Notes: generated from the letters alone by a model not told the origin. A stretch of DNA of 64,000 bases from Betaproteobacteria bacterium (GCA_016716535.1 JADJWD010000005.1:310001-374000); one strand, 5' to 3'. Shown: positions 1-10,009, counted from the stretch's first letter. Program-made: numbers and translations.

Positions 1-1309
<1,309 letters not shown>

Positions 1310-1401
1310 CTCGCTTGTCTCCTCGCACCGAACTCGATACGAATGGTGGTGATGATCGGCAGCCCGCGCGCGCGGCGGAAGAGCGGCGGCGGGATATGAG
1401 T

Positions 1402-1418
1402 TATTCCGGATTGGAATA
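1402..1418. promoter_or_regulatory. LysR-type operator candidate between gcl and its regulator
   Basis: TATTCC-N5-GGAATA is a perfect inverted repeat containing the T-N11-A spacing typical of LysR-regulator sites. It lies in the 138-bp divergent gap, 30 bp before the LysR ATG and about 93 bp before gcl. Control of gcl and of the regulator itself is inferred. Confidence 0.55.
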
Positions 1419-1447
1419 GTGGGCCGTGCCCGCGTAGAGTGGCCGGC

Positions 1448-2377
1448 ATGGACAGCCTGGCCGGCATGCAGCTCTTCGTCCGCGTCGTCGAGACCGGCAG
1501 CTTCAGCCGCGCGGCCGCCGCGCTGGGCACGACGCAGCCGACCGCGACGAAGGCGGTTGCCGCGGCCGAGAAGCGGCTCGGCGCGCGCCTGCTGCACCGC
1601 ACGACGCGCGGCGTCACGCCTACCGAGGTGGGCGCGCTGTACTACGAGCGCTGCAAGCTGATCGTGCGCGAGGTCGAGGCGGCCGGGAGCCTCGCGACGC
1701 TGCGCCAGGGCGCAGTCGGTGGCACGCTGCGCATCAGCACGAGCGTCGCCTTCGGCCGGCGCGTGATGGTGCCGCTCGTGCTGCGCTACATGCGCGAGCA
1801 GCCGCACCTGACGGTGGACCTGAGCTTCGACGACCGCTATGTCAACCTGGTGGAGCAGGGCGTCGACGTGGCGATGCGCATGGGGCGCCTGGCCGATTCG
1901 TCGCTCGGTGCGCGCTGGCTCGGCACGAACCCGTGGGTGATGGTCGCCGCCGAGACCTACCTCGCGCAGCACGGCGAGCCCAAGCGGGCGCGCGACCTGG
2001 CGCGCCACACGTGCCTCGTCTACAGCAGCGTGCAAGGCGACGACCGCTGGATGCTCACGGGTCCCGACGGCCGCGAGCAAGCCGTGCCGGTGCGCGGGCC
2101 GCTGCGCAGCAACAACCTCTCCGCCATCCTCGCTGCGGCGCGCGCCGGCATGGGCCTGGCGATCCTGCCGCGCTACGTCGCGCGCGAGTCGCTGGCCGAG
2201 CGCGCGGTGCAGGAGGTGATGGCCGACCACCGGCTGCCGGCGCAGGATTTGCACGCGGTGTTCCCGTCGCCCAAGCTCGTGCCGCTGAAGGTGAGCCACT
2301 TCATCGATTGGCTGAAGGAGGCGCTGCACGGTGACTGGTGGGCGCGGGATCTGGCAGGGCGGCGCGGCGGGCGTTGA
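1448..2377 (+). CDS. LysR family transcriptional regulator, divergent from gcl
   Basis: 309-aa LysR-type regulator. The N-terminal winged helix-turn-helix is visible (MQLFVRVVETGSFSRAAAAL, then TQPTATKAVAAAEKRLGARL). A substrate-binding domain of the CrgA/DsdC-like type follows from about residue 90 (GTLRISTSVAFGRRVMVPLV). I chose the ATG at 1448; an in-frame GTG lies three codons upstream at 1439. Divergence from gcl across a gap with a T-N11-A palindrome suggests it controls gcl, possibly with a glyoxylate-pathway inducer. The effector is unknown. Confidence 0.85.
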   Translation: MDSLAGMQLFVRVVETGSFSRAAAALGTTQPTATKAVAAAEKRLGARLLHRTTRGVTPTEVGALYYERCKLIVREVEAAGSLATLRQGAVGGTLRISTSVAFGRRVMVPLVLRYMREQPHLTVDLSFDDRYVNLVEQGVDVAMRMGRLADSSLGARWLGTNPWVMVAAETYLAQHGEPKRARDLARHTCLVYSSVQGDDRWMLTGPDGREQAVPVRGPLRSNNLSAILAAARAGMGLAILPRYVARESLAERAVQEVMADHRLPAQDLHAVFPSPKLVPLKVSHFIDWLKEALHGDWWARDLAGRRGGR

Positions 2378-2497
2378 GGCAGCCGCGGCCTCGGTCACGA
2401 GGCCGGCGGGGCCACCGCGGTGGGGCCGGGCACTGAGCCGCGGCCTCGCCTATCGTCCGCGCCACGGCCTGCGCATCGGCGGGCCCGAAGGACTCTT

Positions 2498-3412
2498 GTG
2501 AACTCCAAGCGCCGCGTCTGGCTTGCCGCGTTCGCCGTTCCGATGATGTTGGCCGCGTGCGCGAGCGAGCCGTCGGCGGCCGACGACCGCATCGTCGATG
2601 TCGCCACGGGCCGCGCGCTCGAAGTGGCCGACGTGCTGCGCCGCCTGCGCGCCGCCGACGTGGTGCTGCTCGGCGAACTGCACGACAACCCGCATCATCA
2701 CGCGCGCCGCGCCGCGCTGCTGGCGGCGATCGGCGTGCCGGTCGTCGTCGTTGCCGAGCACCTGCCGCGCGCGGCGGCCTTCGTGCGACTGCCGGCCGAC
2801 GCGGCGGGCGACACGTTGCGTCGCGCGCTCGAAGGCGCCGGCTTCGAAGCGCGCGCCTGGCGCTGGCCGCTGCACGAGCCGCTGTTCACCGCCGTGGCGC
2901 GCGCCGGGCACACACTGCAAGGCGGCAACCTCGACCGTGACGCGGCGCGGCGCCTCGCGCGTGAAGGCGCTGGCGCGCTGCCGGCGCCGCTGCGCCCGCT
3001 TGTCGACGCGGCGCCGCTGGCGGCCGAGGCGCGCGCCGCGCTCGAAGCCGACCTGCTGCGCGGCCACTGCGGCCACCTTCCGGCCGAGCGCAGCGAAGGC
3101 CTCGTGGCGGCGCAGCGGGGGCGTGATGCCGCGATGGCGGCGGCGATGCTGGCGGCGATGCCAAGTGGTGCCAGCGGCACCGGCGCGCCGGTCGTCCTGC
3201 TCGCCGGCAACAATCACGTGCGCCGCGACTACGGCGTGCCGCAGTTGCTGTCGCGCCATGGCGCGCCGCTGCGTGTGCTGTCGATCGCCTTCGTCGAGCC
3301 CGGTGGCGGTGCGAGTGGCAGCCCGCCGTACGACATCGTCTGGACGACGCCAGCTGCGACGCGCGAGGACCCGTGCAAGGCGTTCACGGCGCCGCGCTCG
3401 TCTGGCGGGTGA
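2498..3412 (+). CDS. ChaN-like lipoprotein (haem-binding uptake family)
   Basis: 304-aa predicted outer-membrane lipoprotein. The N-terminus has basic residues, a hydrophobic stretch and a lipobox (MLAACA, Cys about 18), so it should be lipidated. The body matches the ChaN/DUF399 family: VVLLGELHDNPHHH, VVVAEHLPR, a C-terminal LLAGNNHVRRDYGVP. Relatives bind haem or take part in iron uptake; the His-rich motifs are kept. I chose the GTG at 2498 because GAAGGA lies 5 nt upstream and the signal peptide begins there; longer in-frame upstream sequence has no signal. It is unlinked in function to the purine genes around it, and a perfect hairpin follows the stop. Confidence 0.75.
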   Translation: MNSKRRVWLAAFAVPMMLAACASEPSAADDRIVDVATGRALEVADVLRRLRAADVVLLGELHDNPHHHARRAALLAAIGVPVVVVAEHLPRAAAFVRLPADAAGDTLRRALEGAGFEARAWRWPLHEPLFTAVARAGHTLQGGNLDRDAARRLAREGAGALPAPLRPLVDAAPLAAEARAALEADLLRGHCGHLPAERSEGLVAAQRGRDAAMAAAMLAAMPSGASGTGAPVVLLAGNNHVRRDYGVPQLLSRHGAPLRVLSIAFVEPGGGASGSPPYDIVWTTPAATREDPCKAFTAPRSSGG

Positions 3413-3414
3413 TG

Positions 3415-3445
3415 CGAGGAAACCGAACGGATTTCGGTTTCCTCG
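3415..3445. terminator. Bidirectional hairpin terminator
   Basis: A perfect 13-bp stem (CGAGGAAACCGAA / TTCGGTTTCCTCG) with loop CGGAT lies exactly between the converging stops of the ChaN-like gene (3412) and the tautomerase (3452). Intrinsic-terminator geometry in both directions, but with no long T tract. Confidence 0.7.
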
Positions 3446-3451
3446 AGTTCC

Positions 3452-3661
3452 TCAGCCCGCAGGCGGCTTCGCCGGCGCCTTCTCGCTCCACAGCGTGCCG
3501 CCGGTGGCCCAGTTCGAGCGCGCGATGTCGAAGAAGAGCACGTCGACGCCGTCGGCCGAGCCGCCGAGCACCTTCACGCAGGCGGCGGTCAGCTCGCGCG
3601 CGAGCGCGGCCTTCTGCTCGGCGGTCCGGCCTTCGAAGAGTTCGACGCGAAGGGTGGGCAT
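3452..3661 (-). CDS. 4-oxalocrotonate tautomerase family protein
   Basis: 69-aa protein of the tautomerase superfamily. It begins MPTLRVELFEGRTAEQKAAL, so after Met removal Pro1 would be the catalytic base, as in 4-oxalocrotonate tautomerase. The single beta-alpha-beta unit length (60-70 aa) fits the hexameric members. VDVLFFDIARSNWATGG occupies the position of the second catalytic segment. The substrate is not predictable from sequence; it ends next to puuD on the same strand (43-bp gap), so a link to purine breakdown is possible but unproven. Confidence 0.8.
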   Translation of the reverse strand: MPTLRVELFEGRTAEQKAALARELTAACVKVLGGSADGVDVLFFDIARSNWATGGTLWSEKAPAKPPAG

Positions 3662-3704
3662 GGGGGGTCTCCCGGGGTGATGAGGCCCGTCACGATAGCC
3701 GCCG

Positions 3705-4928
3705 TCAGTTCACCGGTGCGCCCGCCTCGAACCAGCGCTTGATCAGATCACGTTCGCCGTCGCTGATCTGCGTCGCGTTGTTCAGCGGCATCAGCTTGAG
3801 CACCGCCACCTGCTGGTAGACGGCCTGGGCGTGCTGCTTGACGAGTTCGGGCGTGTGCAACGCGACGTTCTTCTGCTGCACCGTGGCGTTGTGGCAGATC
3901 GCGCAGCGCTGGTCGATCACCGAGCGTACTTCGGCATAACCCGCGGGCTTGGCGGCCAGCGCGCGCGCGGCGGCCTGCTCTTGCGCGCTCGGCGGCTTCG
4001 GCGCCATCCACACCATCATCGCCGCCAGCATCACGGTGCCGACGATCGCGTGCTCCCACGGCGCGCGACGGCCGAGCACGTGCGCCTTGTGCCGCGCGAC
4101 GAAGCTGTGGCGGATCAGCGCGCCGGCCAGCATCAGCAGCACGAGCACGAGCCAGTTGTTCGGGCCCTGCGTCAGCCAGCCGTAGTGGTTGGACAGCATC
4201 GCGATGATCACCGGCAGCGTGAAGTACGTGTTGTGCACGCTGCGCTGCTTGCCGCGCTGGCCGTGGATCGGGTCGGGGCTCTGGCCGGCGCGCAGCTGCG
4301 CGATCACCTTCTTCTGCCCGGGGATGATCCAGAAGAAGACGTTGGCGCTCATCGCCGTGGCGATCATCGCGCCGACGAGCAGGAACGCCGCGCGCCCGGC
4401 GAAGAGCTGGCAGGCCAGCCACGTGGCGAAGACGACGTAGACGAAGACGCCGACGCCGACGATGAGGTCGCCGTTCTTCTTCTGCCCGAAGGCGCGGCAG
4501 ATCATGTCGTAGACGATCCACCCGGCGACGAGGAAGCCGAGCGCCGCCGCCACCGCCGCGCCGGCCGACCAATCGTGCACGCTCTTGTCGACCAGAAAGC
4601 TGCTGGCGTTGAACAGATACAGCACCGTGAACAGCGCAAAACCGGTGAGCCACGTCGAGTAGCTCTCCCAGTAGCTCCAGTGCAGGTTCTCGGGCAGCGG
4701 CCGCCAGCGCGGCGCGACCATGTACTTGTTTGAGTGGTAGAAGCCGCCGCCGTGCACGGCCCACATCTCGCCGTCGACGCCCTTGCCCTTCAGCTCGTCG
4801 CTCTCGGGCTTGCTGAGGCTGTTGTCGAGCAGCACGAAGTAGAACGACGAGCCGATCCACGCGATGGCCGTGATCACGTGCACCCAGCGCAGCAGCAGGT
4901 TGACCCAGTCGAGCAGGTAGGCTTCCAT
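3705..4928 (-). CDS. puuD: Membrane urate oxidase PuuD with C-terminal cytochrome c domain
   Basis: 407-aa integral membrane urate oxidase that converts urate to 5-hydroxyisourate and passes electrons to a fused cytochrome c instead of making H2O2. The N-terminal part has about eight hydrophobic helices starting YLLDWVNLLLRWVHVITAIAW and the family motif HGGGFYHSNKYMVAPRW. The C-terminal periplasmic domain has one haem-c site, CAICH (Cys about 342), and a likely Met ligand in LKLMPLNN. ATG at 4928 is the first Met before helix 1. It is divergent from a GntR regulator, with a 16-bp palindrome 36 bp before the start codon, so repression by that regulator with a urate-pathway inducer is likely. 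Confidence 0.93.
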   Translation of the reverse strand: MEAYLLDWVNLLLRWVHVITAIAWIGSSFYFVLLDNSLSKPESDELKGKGVDGEMWAVHGGGFYHSNKYMVAPRWRPLPENLHWSYWESYSTWLTGFALFTVLYLFNASSFLVDKSVHDWSAGAAVAAALGFLVAGWIVYDMICRAFGQKKNGDLIVGVGVFVYVVFATWLACQLFAGRAAFLLVGAMIATAMSANVFFWIIPGQKKVIAQLRAGQSPDPIHGQRGKQRSVHNTYFTLPVIIAMLSNHYGWLTQGPNNWLVLVLLMLAGALIRHSFVARHKAHVLGRRAPWEHAIVGTVMLAAMMVWMAPKPPSAQEQAAARALAAKPAGYAEVRSVIDQRCAICHNATVQQKNVALHTPELVKQHAQAVYQQVAVLKLMPLNNATQISDGERDLIKRWFEAGAPVN

Positions 4929-4964
4929 CGAGACCGTCTCCAGCGGCAAGTTCGCGCGCGGCGC

Positions 4965-4980
4965 TGACTGTATACAGTCA
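4965..4980. promoter_or_regulatory. GntR/FCD operator candidate, site 1
   Basis: TGACTGTATACAGTCA is a perfect 16-bp palindrome in the divergent puuD / gntR gap, 36 bp from the puuD start. TGTATACA cores are typical of FCD-type GntR operators. Confidence 0.7.
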
Positions 4981-5060
4981 TGTGCGCAAGCAGTTGCGGG
5001 TTTCCCCGAGCCAGATCGGCCGCCGCGGGCGGCGGCGCGGCTTGTGCCGGCGTGCCGGAG

Positions 5061-5073
5061 TGTATACAGTCGG
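5061..5073. promoter_or_regulatory. GntR/FCD operator candidate, site 2
   Basis: TGTATACAGTCGG repeats the TGTATACAGTC half of site 1, 34 bp before the gntR start codon. Two matched sites about 90 bp apart suggest autoregulation and joint repression of both divergent genes. Confidence 0.6.
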
Positions 5074-5106
5074 GCCGCGCGACGCGCCACTTCACCCTCC
5101 ACGCCG

Positions 5107-5871
5107 ATGCCCCGCAAGCCCGCCTCCGCCCCGTTGCGCCTCGTCGATGCGCCGCGCACCGCGGGCGCTTCCGGCGGTTCGGGCGGTTCTGGCGCCGGCG
5201 CGCACGCCGCCAGCAGCACCGACCAGATCGTCGACAGCATCACCACCGCCATCGTCGAGCGGCGGCTGATGCCGGGCACGCGCCTCGTCGAGCAGCAGAT
5301 CGCCGATGTCTTCGCTGTCTCGCGCACCGTCGTGCGGCAGGCGCTGAACCAGTTGAGCCGCGACCGCCTGGTGACGCTCGAGCCGGCGCGCGGCGCCATC
5401 GTCGCGATGCCCAGCGTCGAGGAGGCGCGCCAGGTCTTCGACGTGCGCCGGATGGTCGAAGGCGGCATGGTGCGGCAACTCGCGCAGCAGATCACCGACG
5501 CGCAAGTGGCCGAGCTGCGCGGCCACCTGAAGGACGAGCGCGGCGCCGTCGCGCGCGTCGATGTCTCCGGACGCACGCGCTTGCTCGCCGACTTCCACGT
5601 CATCCTCGCGCGCATGCTCGGCAACGACGTGCTCGCCGAACTCGTCGCCGACCTGCTCAGCCGCTCGCAGCTGATCGCGCTGATGTACCAGAGCGCGCAC
5701 TCGGCCGAGCACTCGCAGACCGAGCACGTGCAGATCGTCGAGGCGCTCGAGAGGCGCGACGCCCGCGCCGCGGTGCGGCTGATGGAGCAGCACCTGGCGA
5801 GCGTCGAGCGCAACCTGCGGCTGGACCCGCGCACCCCTGACCTGGCCGCCGTGCTGCGGCCGAGAAGCTGA
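5107..5871 (+). CDS. GntR family (FCD) transcriptional regulator of the urate genes
   Basis: 254-aa regulator. A Gly/Ser/Ala-rich N-terminal tail (to about residue 35) precedes a GntR winged helix (DQIVDSITTAIVERRLMPGT, VSRTVVRQALNQLSRDRL), then an FCD ligand domain with metal-site residues in the order Asp/His/His (DFHVILARMLGND, TEHVQIVEALERRD). ATG at 5107 is chosen; upstream in-frame sequence runs over the operator. It faces puuD and lies 4 bp before puuE, so it probably represses urate and allantoin degradation until an intermediate binds. The ligand is inferred from position only. Confidence 0.85.
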   Translation: MPRKPASAPLRLVDAPRTAGASGGSGGSGAGAHAASSTDQIVDSITTAIVERRLMPGTRLVEQQIADVFAVSRTVVRQALNQLSRDRLVTLEPARGAIVAMPSVEEARQVFDVRRMVEGGMVRQLAQQITDAQVAELRGHLKDERGAVARVDVSGRTRLLADFHVILARMLGNDVLAELVADLLSRSQLIALMYQSAHSAEHSQTEHVQIVEALERRDARAAVRLMEQHLASVERNLRLDPRTPDLAAVLRPRS

Positions 5872-5875
5872 ACCG

Positions 5876-6898
5876 ATGTCGCCGACTGCCGGCCCCGCTG
5901 CCCCCCATCACTCGCGCTACCCCCGCGACCTGCGCGGCCACGGCCGCCGCCCGCCGCACCCGCGCTGGCCGGGCAACGCCCGCGTCGCCGTGCAGTTCGT
6001 GCTGAACTACGAAGAAGGCGGCGAGAACAGCGTGCTGCACGGCGACGCGGGCAGCGAGCAGTTCCTCTCCGAGATGTTCAGCCCGGCGGCTTATCCCGCG
6101 CGGCACTTGAGCATGGAGGGCATCTACGAGTACGGCAGCCGCATCGGCGTCTGGCGGCTGCTGCGCGAATTCGAACGCCGCGGCCTGCCGCTGACGGTGT
6201 TCGGCGTCGGCATGGCGCTCGAACGCTGCCCCGAGGTGACGGCCGCCTTCGTCGAACTCGGCCACGAGATCGCCTGCCACGGCTGGCGCTGGATCCACTA
6301 TCAGCACATCGACGAAGCGACCGAGCGGGAGCACATGCAGCGCGGCATGGCGATCATCGAGAAGATGGCCGGGCCCCGCGGAGGAACCGACGGCAACCAC
6401 GTGCACGGCCTCGGCTGGTACACCGGCCGCGACAGCCCGAACACGCGCCGCCTCGTCGCCGACCACGGCGGCTTCGAGTACGACAGCGACTACTACGGCG
6501 ACGACCTGCCGTTCTGGCTGCAAGTGAAGAGAAGCGACGGCACGCTCGCGCCGCACCTCGTCGTGCCCTACACGCTGGACTGCAACGACATGCGCTTCGC
6601 GCTGCCGCAGGGTTTCAGCCACGGCGACCCGTTCTTCCAGTACCTGCGCGACGCCTTCGACGTGATGTATGAGGAAGGCGAGCGCGACCCGGCCGAAGGC
6701 CACGGCGGCCCGGCGATGATGAGCATCGGCATGCACTGCCGCCTGCTCGGCCGGCCCGGGCGGATGAAGGCGCTGCAACAGTTCCTCGACCACGTGCAGC
6801 GGCACGACCGCGTCTGGATCACGCGCCGCATCGACATCGCCCGGCACTGGCGCGCCACGCACCCGTTCGACGCGGCGAGCGCGTTCGTGTGGGAATGA
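5876..6898 (+). CDS. puuE: Allantoinase PuuE (polysaccharide-deacetylase fold)
   Basis: 340-aa allantoinase of the metal-independent PuuE type. It opens the hydantoin ring of S-allantoin to give allantoate in the cytoplasm. Visible family signatures are VAVQFVLNYEEGGENSVLHGD, EMFSPAAYPARHLSMEGIYEYGSR, LGHEIACHGWRWIHYQ and the C-terminal MMSIGMHCRLLGRPGR. Length is slightly above the usual 310 aa because of an N-terminal tail. It is four bases after the GntR gene, and its stop overlaps the start of the UraD-AllC fusion (ATGA), which indicates one operon. Confidence 0.92.
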   Translation: MSPTAGPAAPHHSRYPRDLRGHGRRPPHPRWPGNARVAVQFVLNYEEGGENSVLHGDAGSEQFLSEMFSPAAYPARHLSMEGIYEYGSRIGVWRLLREFERRGLPLTVFGVGMALERCPEVTAAFVELGHEIACHGWRWIHYQHIDEATEREHMQRGMAIIEKMAGPRGGTDGNHVHGLGWYTGRDSPNTRRLVADHGGFEYDSDYYGDDLPFWLQVKRSDGTLAPHLVVPYTLDCNDMRFALPQGFSHGDPFFQYLRDAFDVMYEEGERDPAEGHGGPAMMSIGMHCRLLGRPGRMKALQQFLDHVQRHDRVWITRRIDIARHWRATHPFDAASAFVWE

Positions 6899-8706
6899 AT
6901 CAGCGATCACCGACAAGACCCGCCTCGATGCTCACGCTGCACCAGCTCAACGCCGCCGGCCAGGCCGAATTCACCGCGCTGCTCGATGGCGTCTACGAGC
7001 ACTCGCCGTGGATCGCCGAAGCAGCGTGGACCCAGCGCCCGTTCGCGAGCCTCGCGGCGCTCGAATGGGCGCTCGTGCAGGCGCTCGCCGCAGCCGGCCG
7101 CGACAAGCAGCTCGCGTTGATCCGCGCGCACCCGGAACTCGCCGGCAAGGCGATGGTCGCCAAGACGCTGACGGCCGAGAGCACGAACGAGCAAGGCAAG
7201 GCGGGCCTCACCGACTGCACGCCCGAAGAGTTCGCGAAGCTCCAGCAACTCAACGCCGACTACAACCAGCGCTTCGGCTGGCCGTTCATCCTGGCCGTGC
7301 GCGGCCCGCGCGGGCAGGGGCTGACGCGGCACGAGATCATCGCCACCTTCGAGCGGCGGCTCGCCGGCCACCCGGACTTCGAGTTCGCCGAGTGCCTGCG
7401 CCACATCCACCGCATCGCGCAGATCCGCCTGAACGACAAGTTCGGTGAATCGCCCGCGGACGGCAACCTCGTCTGGGACTGGGCCGAGCGGCTCGCGCGC
7501 CACAGCGACCCGGGCTTCGCCGCGCAGGGCCAGCTGACGGTGACCTACCTCACCGACGCGCACCGCGCCTGCGCCGCCGACCTCGTGCAGTGGATGGGCG
7601 CCGAGTGCGGCTTTGACGACGTGCAAATCGACGCGGTCGGCAACGTCGTCGGCGTCTACAACGGCAGCGACGACAGGAACGGCAAGCAGGCGCCGCGCCT
7701 GCTCACCGGCAGCCACTACGACACCGTGCGCAACGGCGGCAAGTACGACGGGCGTCTCGGCATCTTCGTGCCGATGGCCGTGGTGCGCGCGCTGCACCGC
7801 GCCGGCCGGCGGCTGAGGCACGGCCTCGAAGTCGTCGCCTTCGCCGAAGAGGAAGGGCAGCGCTACAAGGCCACTTTCCTCGGCTCGGGCGCGCTGACCG
7901 GCCACTTCGACCCCGCCTGGCTCGAGCAGGCCGACGCCGACGGCGTGACGATGGGCGCGGCGATGCGCGCCGCCGGGCTGCCGGGCGAGATGAACGCGAT
8001 CAATGCGCTCGCGCGCGACCCGGCGCGCTACTGCGGCTTCGTCGAGGTGCACATCGAGCAGGGGCCGGTGCTCAACGAAATGAACCTGCCGCTCGGTGTC
8101 GTCACGTCGATCAACGGCGGCGTGCGCTACCTGGTCGAGATCACCGGCCAGGCGAGCCACGCCGGCACGACGCCGATGGACCGCCGGCGCGACGCCGCGG
8201 CCGCCGCGGCGCAGCTGCTGCTGTACCTCGAGCAGCGCGCCGGCGCCGTGCCCGACCTCGTCGGCACCGTCGGCCTGCTGAACGTGCCCGCCGGCTCGAT
8301 CAACGTCGTGCCGGGCGCCTGCCGCTTCAGCCTGGACATCCGCGCCACCACCGACGCGGTGCGCGACTCGTGCGAGCGCGACACGCTGGCCGAACTGGCA
8401 CGCATCTGCAAGCGCCGCGGTCTGCAATACACGGCCGAGATGACGATGCGCGCGCCCGCCGCGCCGAGTGCGCCCGCCTGGCAGCAGCGCTGGGAAGCGG
8501 CGGTGCAACACCTCGGCCTGCCGGTCTACCGCATGCCCAGCGGCGCCGGCCACGACGCGATGAAGCTGCACGAAGTGATGCCGCAGGCGATGCTCTTCGT
8601 GCGCGGCCAGAACGCGGGCATCAGCCACAACCCGCTGGAAAGCACGGCCAACGACGACATCGAACTCGCGGTGCGCGCCTTCACGCACCTCGTCGAACAC
8701 CTCTGA
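6895..8706 (+). CDS. OHCU decarboxylase-allantoate amidohydrolase fusion (UraD-AllC)
   Basis: 603-aa two-domain enzyme. Residues about 12-175 are UraD-like (2-oxo-4-hydroxy-4-carboxy-5-ureidoimidazoline decarboxylase): catalytic-His motif RAHPELAGKA, then FGWPFILAVRG. Residues about 190-600 are an M20/M28-type allantoate amidohydrolase or carbamoylase, with metal motifs TGSHYDTVRNGGKYDG, AFAEEEGQRY, VEVHIEQGP and SGAGHDAM. It would make allantoin from OHCU and cleave allantoate made by PuuE. ATG at 6895 overlaps the puuE stop; a second Met at 6928 begins the UraD domain proper and is a possible alternative. Joining steps on either side of PuuE in one chain suggests channelling; this fusion type occurs elsewhere in Burkholderiales. 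Confidence 0.9.
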   Translation: MNQRSPTRPASMLTLHQLNAAGQAEFTALLDGVYEHSPWIAEAAWTQRPFASLAALEWALVQALAAAGRDKQLALIRAHPELAGKAMVAKTLTAESTNEQGKAGLTDCTPEEFAKLQQLNADYNQRFGWPFILAVRGPRGQGLTRHEIIATFERRLAGHPDFEFAECLRHIHRIAQIRLNDKFGESPADGNLVWDWAERLARHSDPGFAAQGQLTVTYLTDAHRACAADLVQWMGAECGFDDVQIDAVGNVVGVYNGSDDRNGKQAPRLLTGSHYDTVRNGGKYDGRLGIFVPMAVVRALHRAGRRLRHGLEVVAFAEEEGQRYKATFLGSGALTGHFDPAWLEQADADGVTMGAAMRAAGLPGEMNAINALARDPARYCGFVEVHIEQGPVLNEMNLPLGVVTSINGGVRYLVEITGQASHAGTTPMDRRRDAAAAAAQLLLYLEQRAGAVPDLVGTVGLLNVPAGSINVVPGACRFSLDIRATTDAVRDSCERDTLAELARICKRRGLQYTAEMTMRAPAAPSAPAWQQRWEAAVQHLGLPVYRMPSGAGHDAMKLHEVMPQAMLFVRGQNAGISHNPLESTANDDIELAVRAFTHLVEHL

Positions 8707-8725
8707 TCTGCCGGAAGCCCGCCCG

Positions 8726-10009
8726 ATGTCCACTGCCCAGGCCGCCTCGCCGGCACAAAGCTCCGCCTCGCTGCACGCGCGCCTCGACGAGGCCATCGAT
8801 CGCCGCTTCGACGACGAGGTGCGTTTCCTGCAAGCGCTGGTGCGCGTGCCCACCGACACGCCGCCCGGCAACAACGCGCCGCACGCCGACAAGGCGGCCG
8901 AGCTGCTCGGCGCCTTGGGCTTCACGGTCGAGAAGCACCCAGTGCCGGCCGCGGCCGTGCAGGCGCAGGGCATGCAGTCGATCACCAACCTCGTCGTGCG
9001 CCGCCGCTTCGCCAACCACGCGGGCCCGGTGATCGCGCTCAACGCGCACGGCGACGTCGTGCCCCCCGGCGAAGGCTGGTCGCACGATCCGTACGGCGCC
9101 GAGGTCGACAGTGGCCGCCTCTACGGCCGCGCCGCCGCGGTCAGCAAGAGCGACTTCGCGACCTACACGTTCGCGCTGCTGGCACTGCAATCGCTGGCCG
9201 CGCAAGGCGTGCCGCTCACCGGCGCCGTCGAGTTGCACTTCACCTACGACGAGGAGTTCGGCGGTGAACTCGGCCCCGGCTGGCTGCTCGCCAACAAGCT
9301 GACGAAGCCCGACCTGTTGATCGCCGCCGGCTTTTCGTACCAGGTCGTCACGGCGCACAACGGTTGTCTGCAGATGGAGGTGACGCTGCACGGCCTGGCC
9401 TCACACGCCGCGTACCCGTCCACCGGCGTCGATGCGCTGCAGGCGGCAACGAAGCTGCTCGCCGCGCTATACGCGCACAACGACGAGCTGCGCACGCGCC
9501 GCTCGGCCGTCGCCGGCATCACGCACCCGTACCTCAACGTCGGCCGCATCGAGGGCGGCAGCAACACCAACGTCGTGCCGGGCAAGGTCGTGCTGAAGCT
9601 CGACCGCCGCATGATCCCCGAGGAAGACAGCGCCGCCGTCGAAGCCGAAGTGCGCGCGCTGATCGAGCGCACCATCGCCGCCTGCCCCGGCGTCCGGCTC
9701 GAAGTGCGGCGGCTCCTGCTCGCCAATTCGCTGAAGCCGCTGCCCGGCAACGCGCCGCTCGTCGCGGCGATCCAGCGCCACGGGCAGGCGGTGTTCGGCG
9801 AGCCGATTCCCGAAAGCGGCACGCCGCTGTACACCGACGTGCGCCTGTACGGCGAAGCGGGCGTGCCCGCCGTCATCTACGGCGCCGGCCCGCGCACCGT
9901 GCTCGAAAGCAACGCCAAGCGCGCCGACGAGCACCTCGTGCTCGAAGACCTGCGCCGCGCGACGAAGGTGGTGGCGCGCGCGCTGGCGGATCTGCTCAGC
10001 CCGGCTTGA
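8726..10009 (+). CDS. M20 family hydrolase with altered metal site
   Basis: 427-aa member of the M20 (ArgE/DapE/carboxypeptidase) family, last gene of the ureide operon. The first metal His/Asp pair (NAHGDVVPPGEGW) and the catalytic Glu motif (TYDEEFGGELG) are kept. However, the usual bridging Asp (GRGxxDMKG) reads GRAAAVSKSDFA, the later Glu/Asp ligand region reads LIAAGFSYQ, and the C-terminal AH ligand reads ESNAKRADEH. So one or more metal ligands differ from the canonical set. Substrate unknown; a ureido or amino acid derivative is plausible from context. It lies 19 bp after the UraD-AllC gene, and its end overlaps the convergent MATE gene by 14 bp. Confidence 0.75.
   Translation: MSTAQAASPAQSSASLHARLDEAIDRRFDDEVRFLQALVRVPTDTPPGNNAPHADKAAELLGALGFTVEKHPVPAAAVQAQGMQSITNLVVRRRFANHAGPVIALNAHGDVVPPGEGWSHDPYGAEVDSGRLYGRAAAVSKSDFATYTFALLALQSLAAQGVPLTGAVELHFTYDEEFGGELGPGWLLANKLTKPDLLIAAGFSYQVVTAHNGCLQMEVTLHGLASHAAYPSTGVDALQAATKLLAALYAHNDELRTRRSAVAGITHPYLNVGRIEGGSNTNVVPGKVVLKLDRRMIPEEDSAAVEAEVRALIERTIAACPGVRLEVRRLLLANSLKPLPGNAPLVAAIQRHGQAVFGEPIPESGTPLYTDVRLYGEAGVPAVIYGAGPRTVLESNAKRADEHLVLEDLRRATKVVARALADLLSPA

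Noticed and set aside
6907..9042. Long minus-strand open frame opposite the UraD-AllC and M20 genes
   Set aside because: Same composition artefact; low-complexity Arg/Ala/Val translation without recognisable domains.
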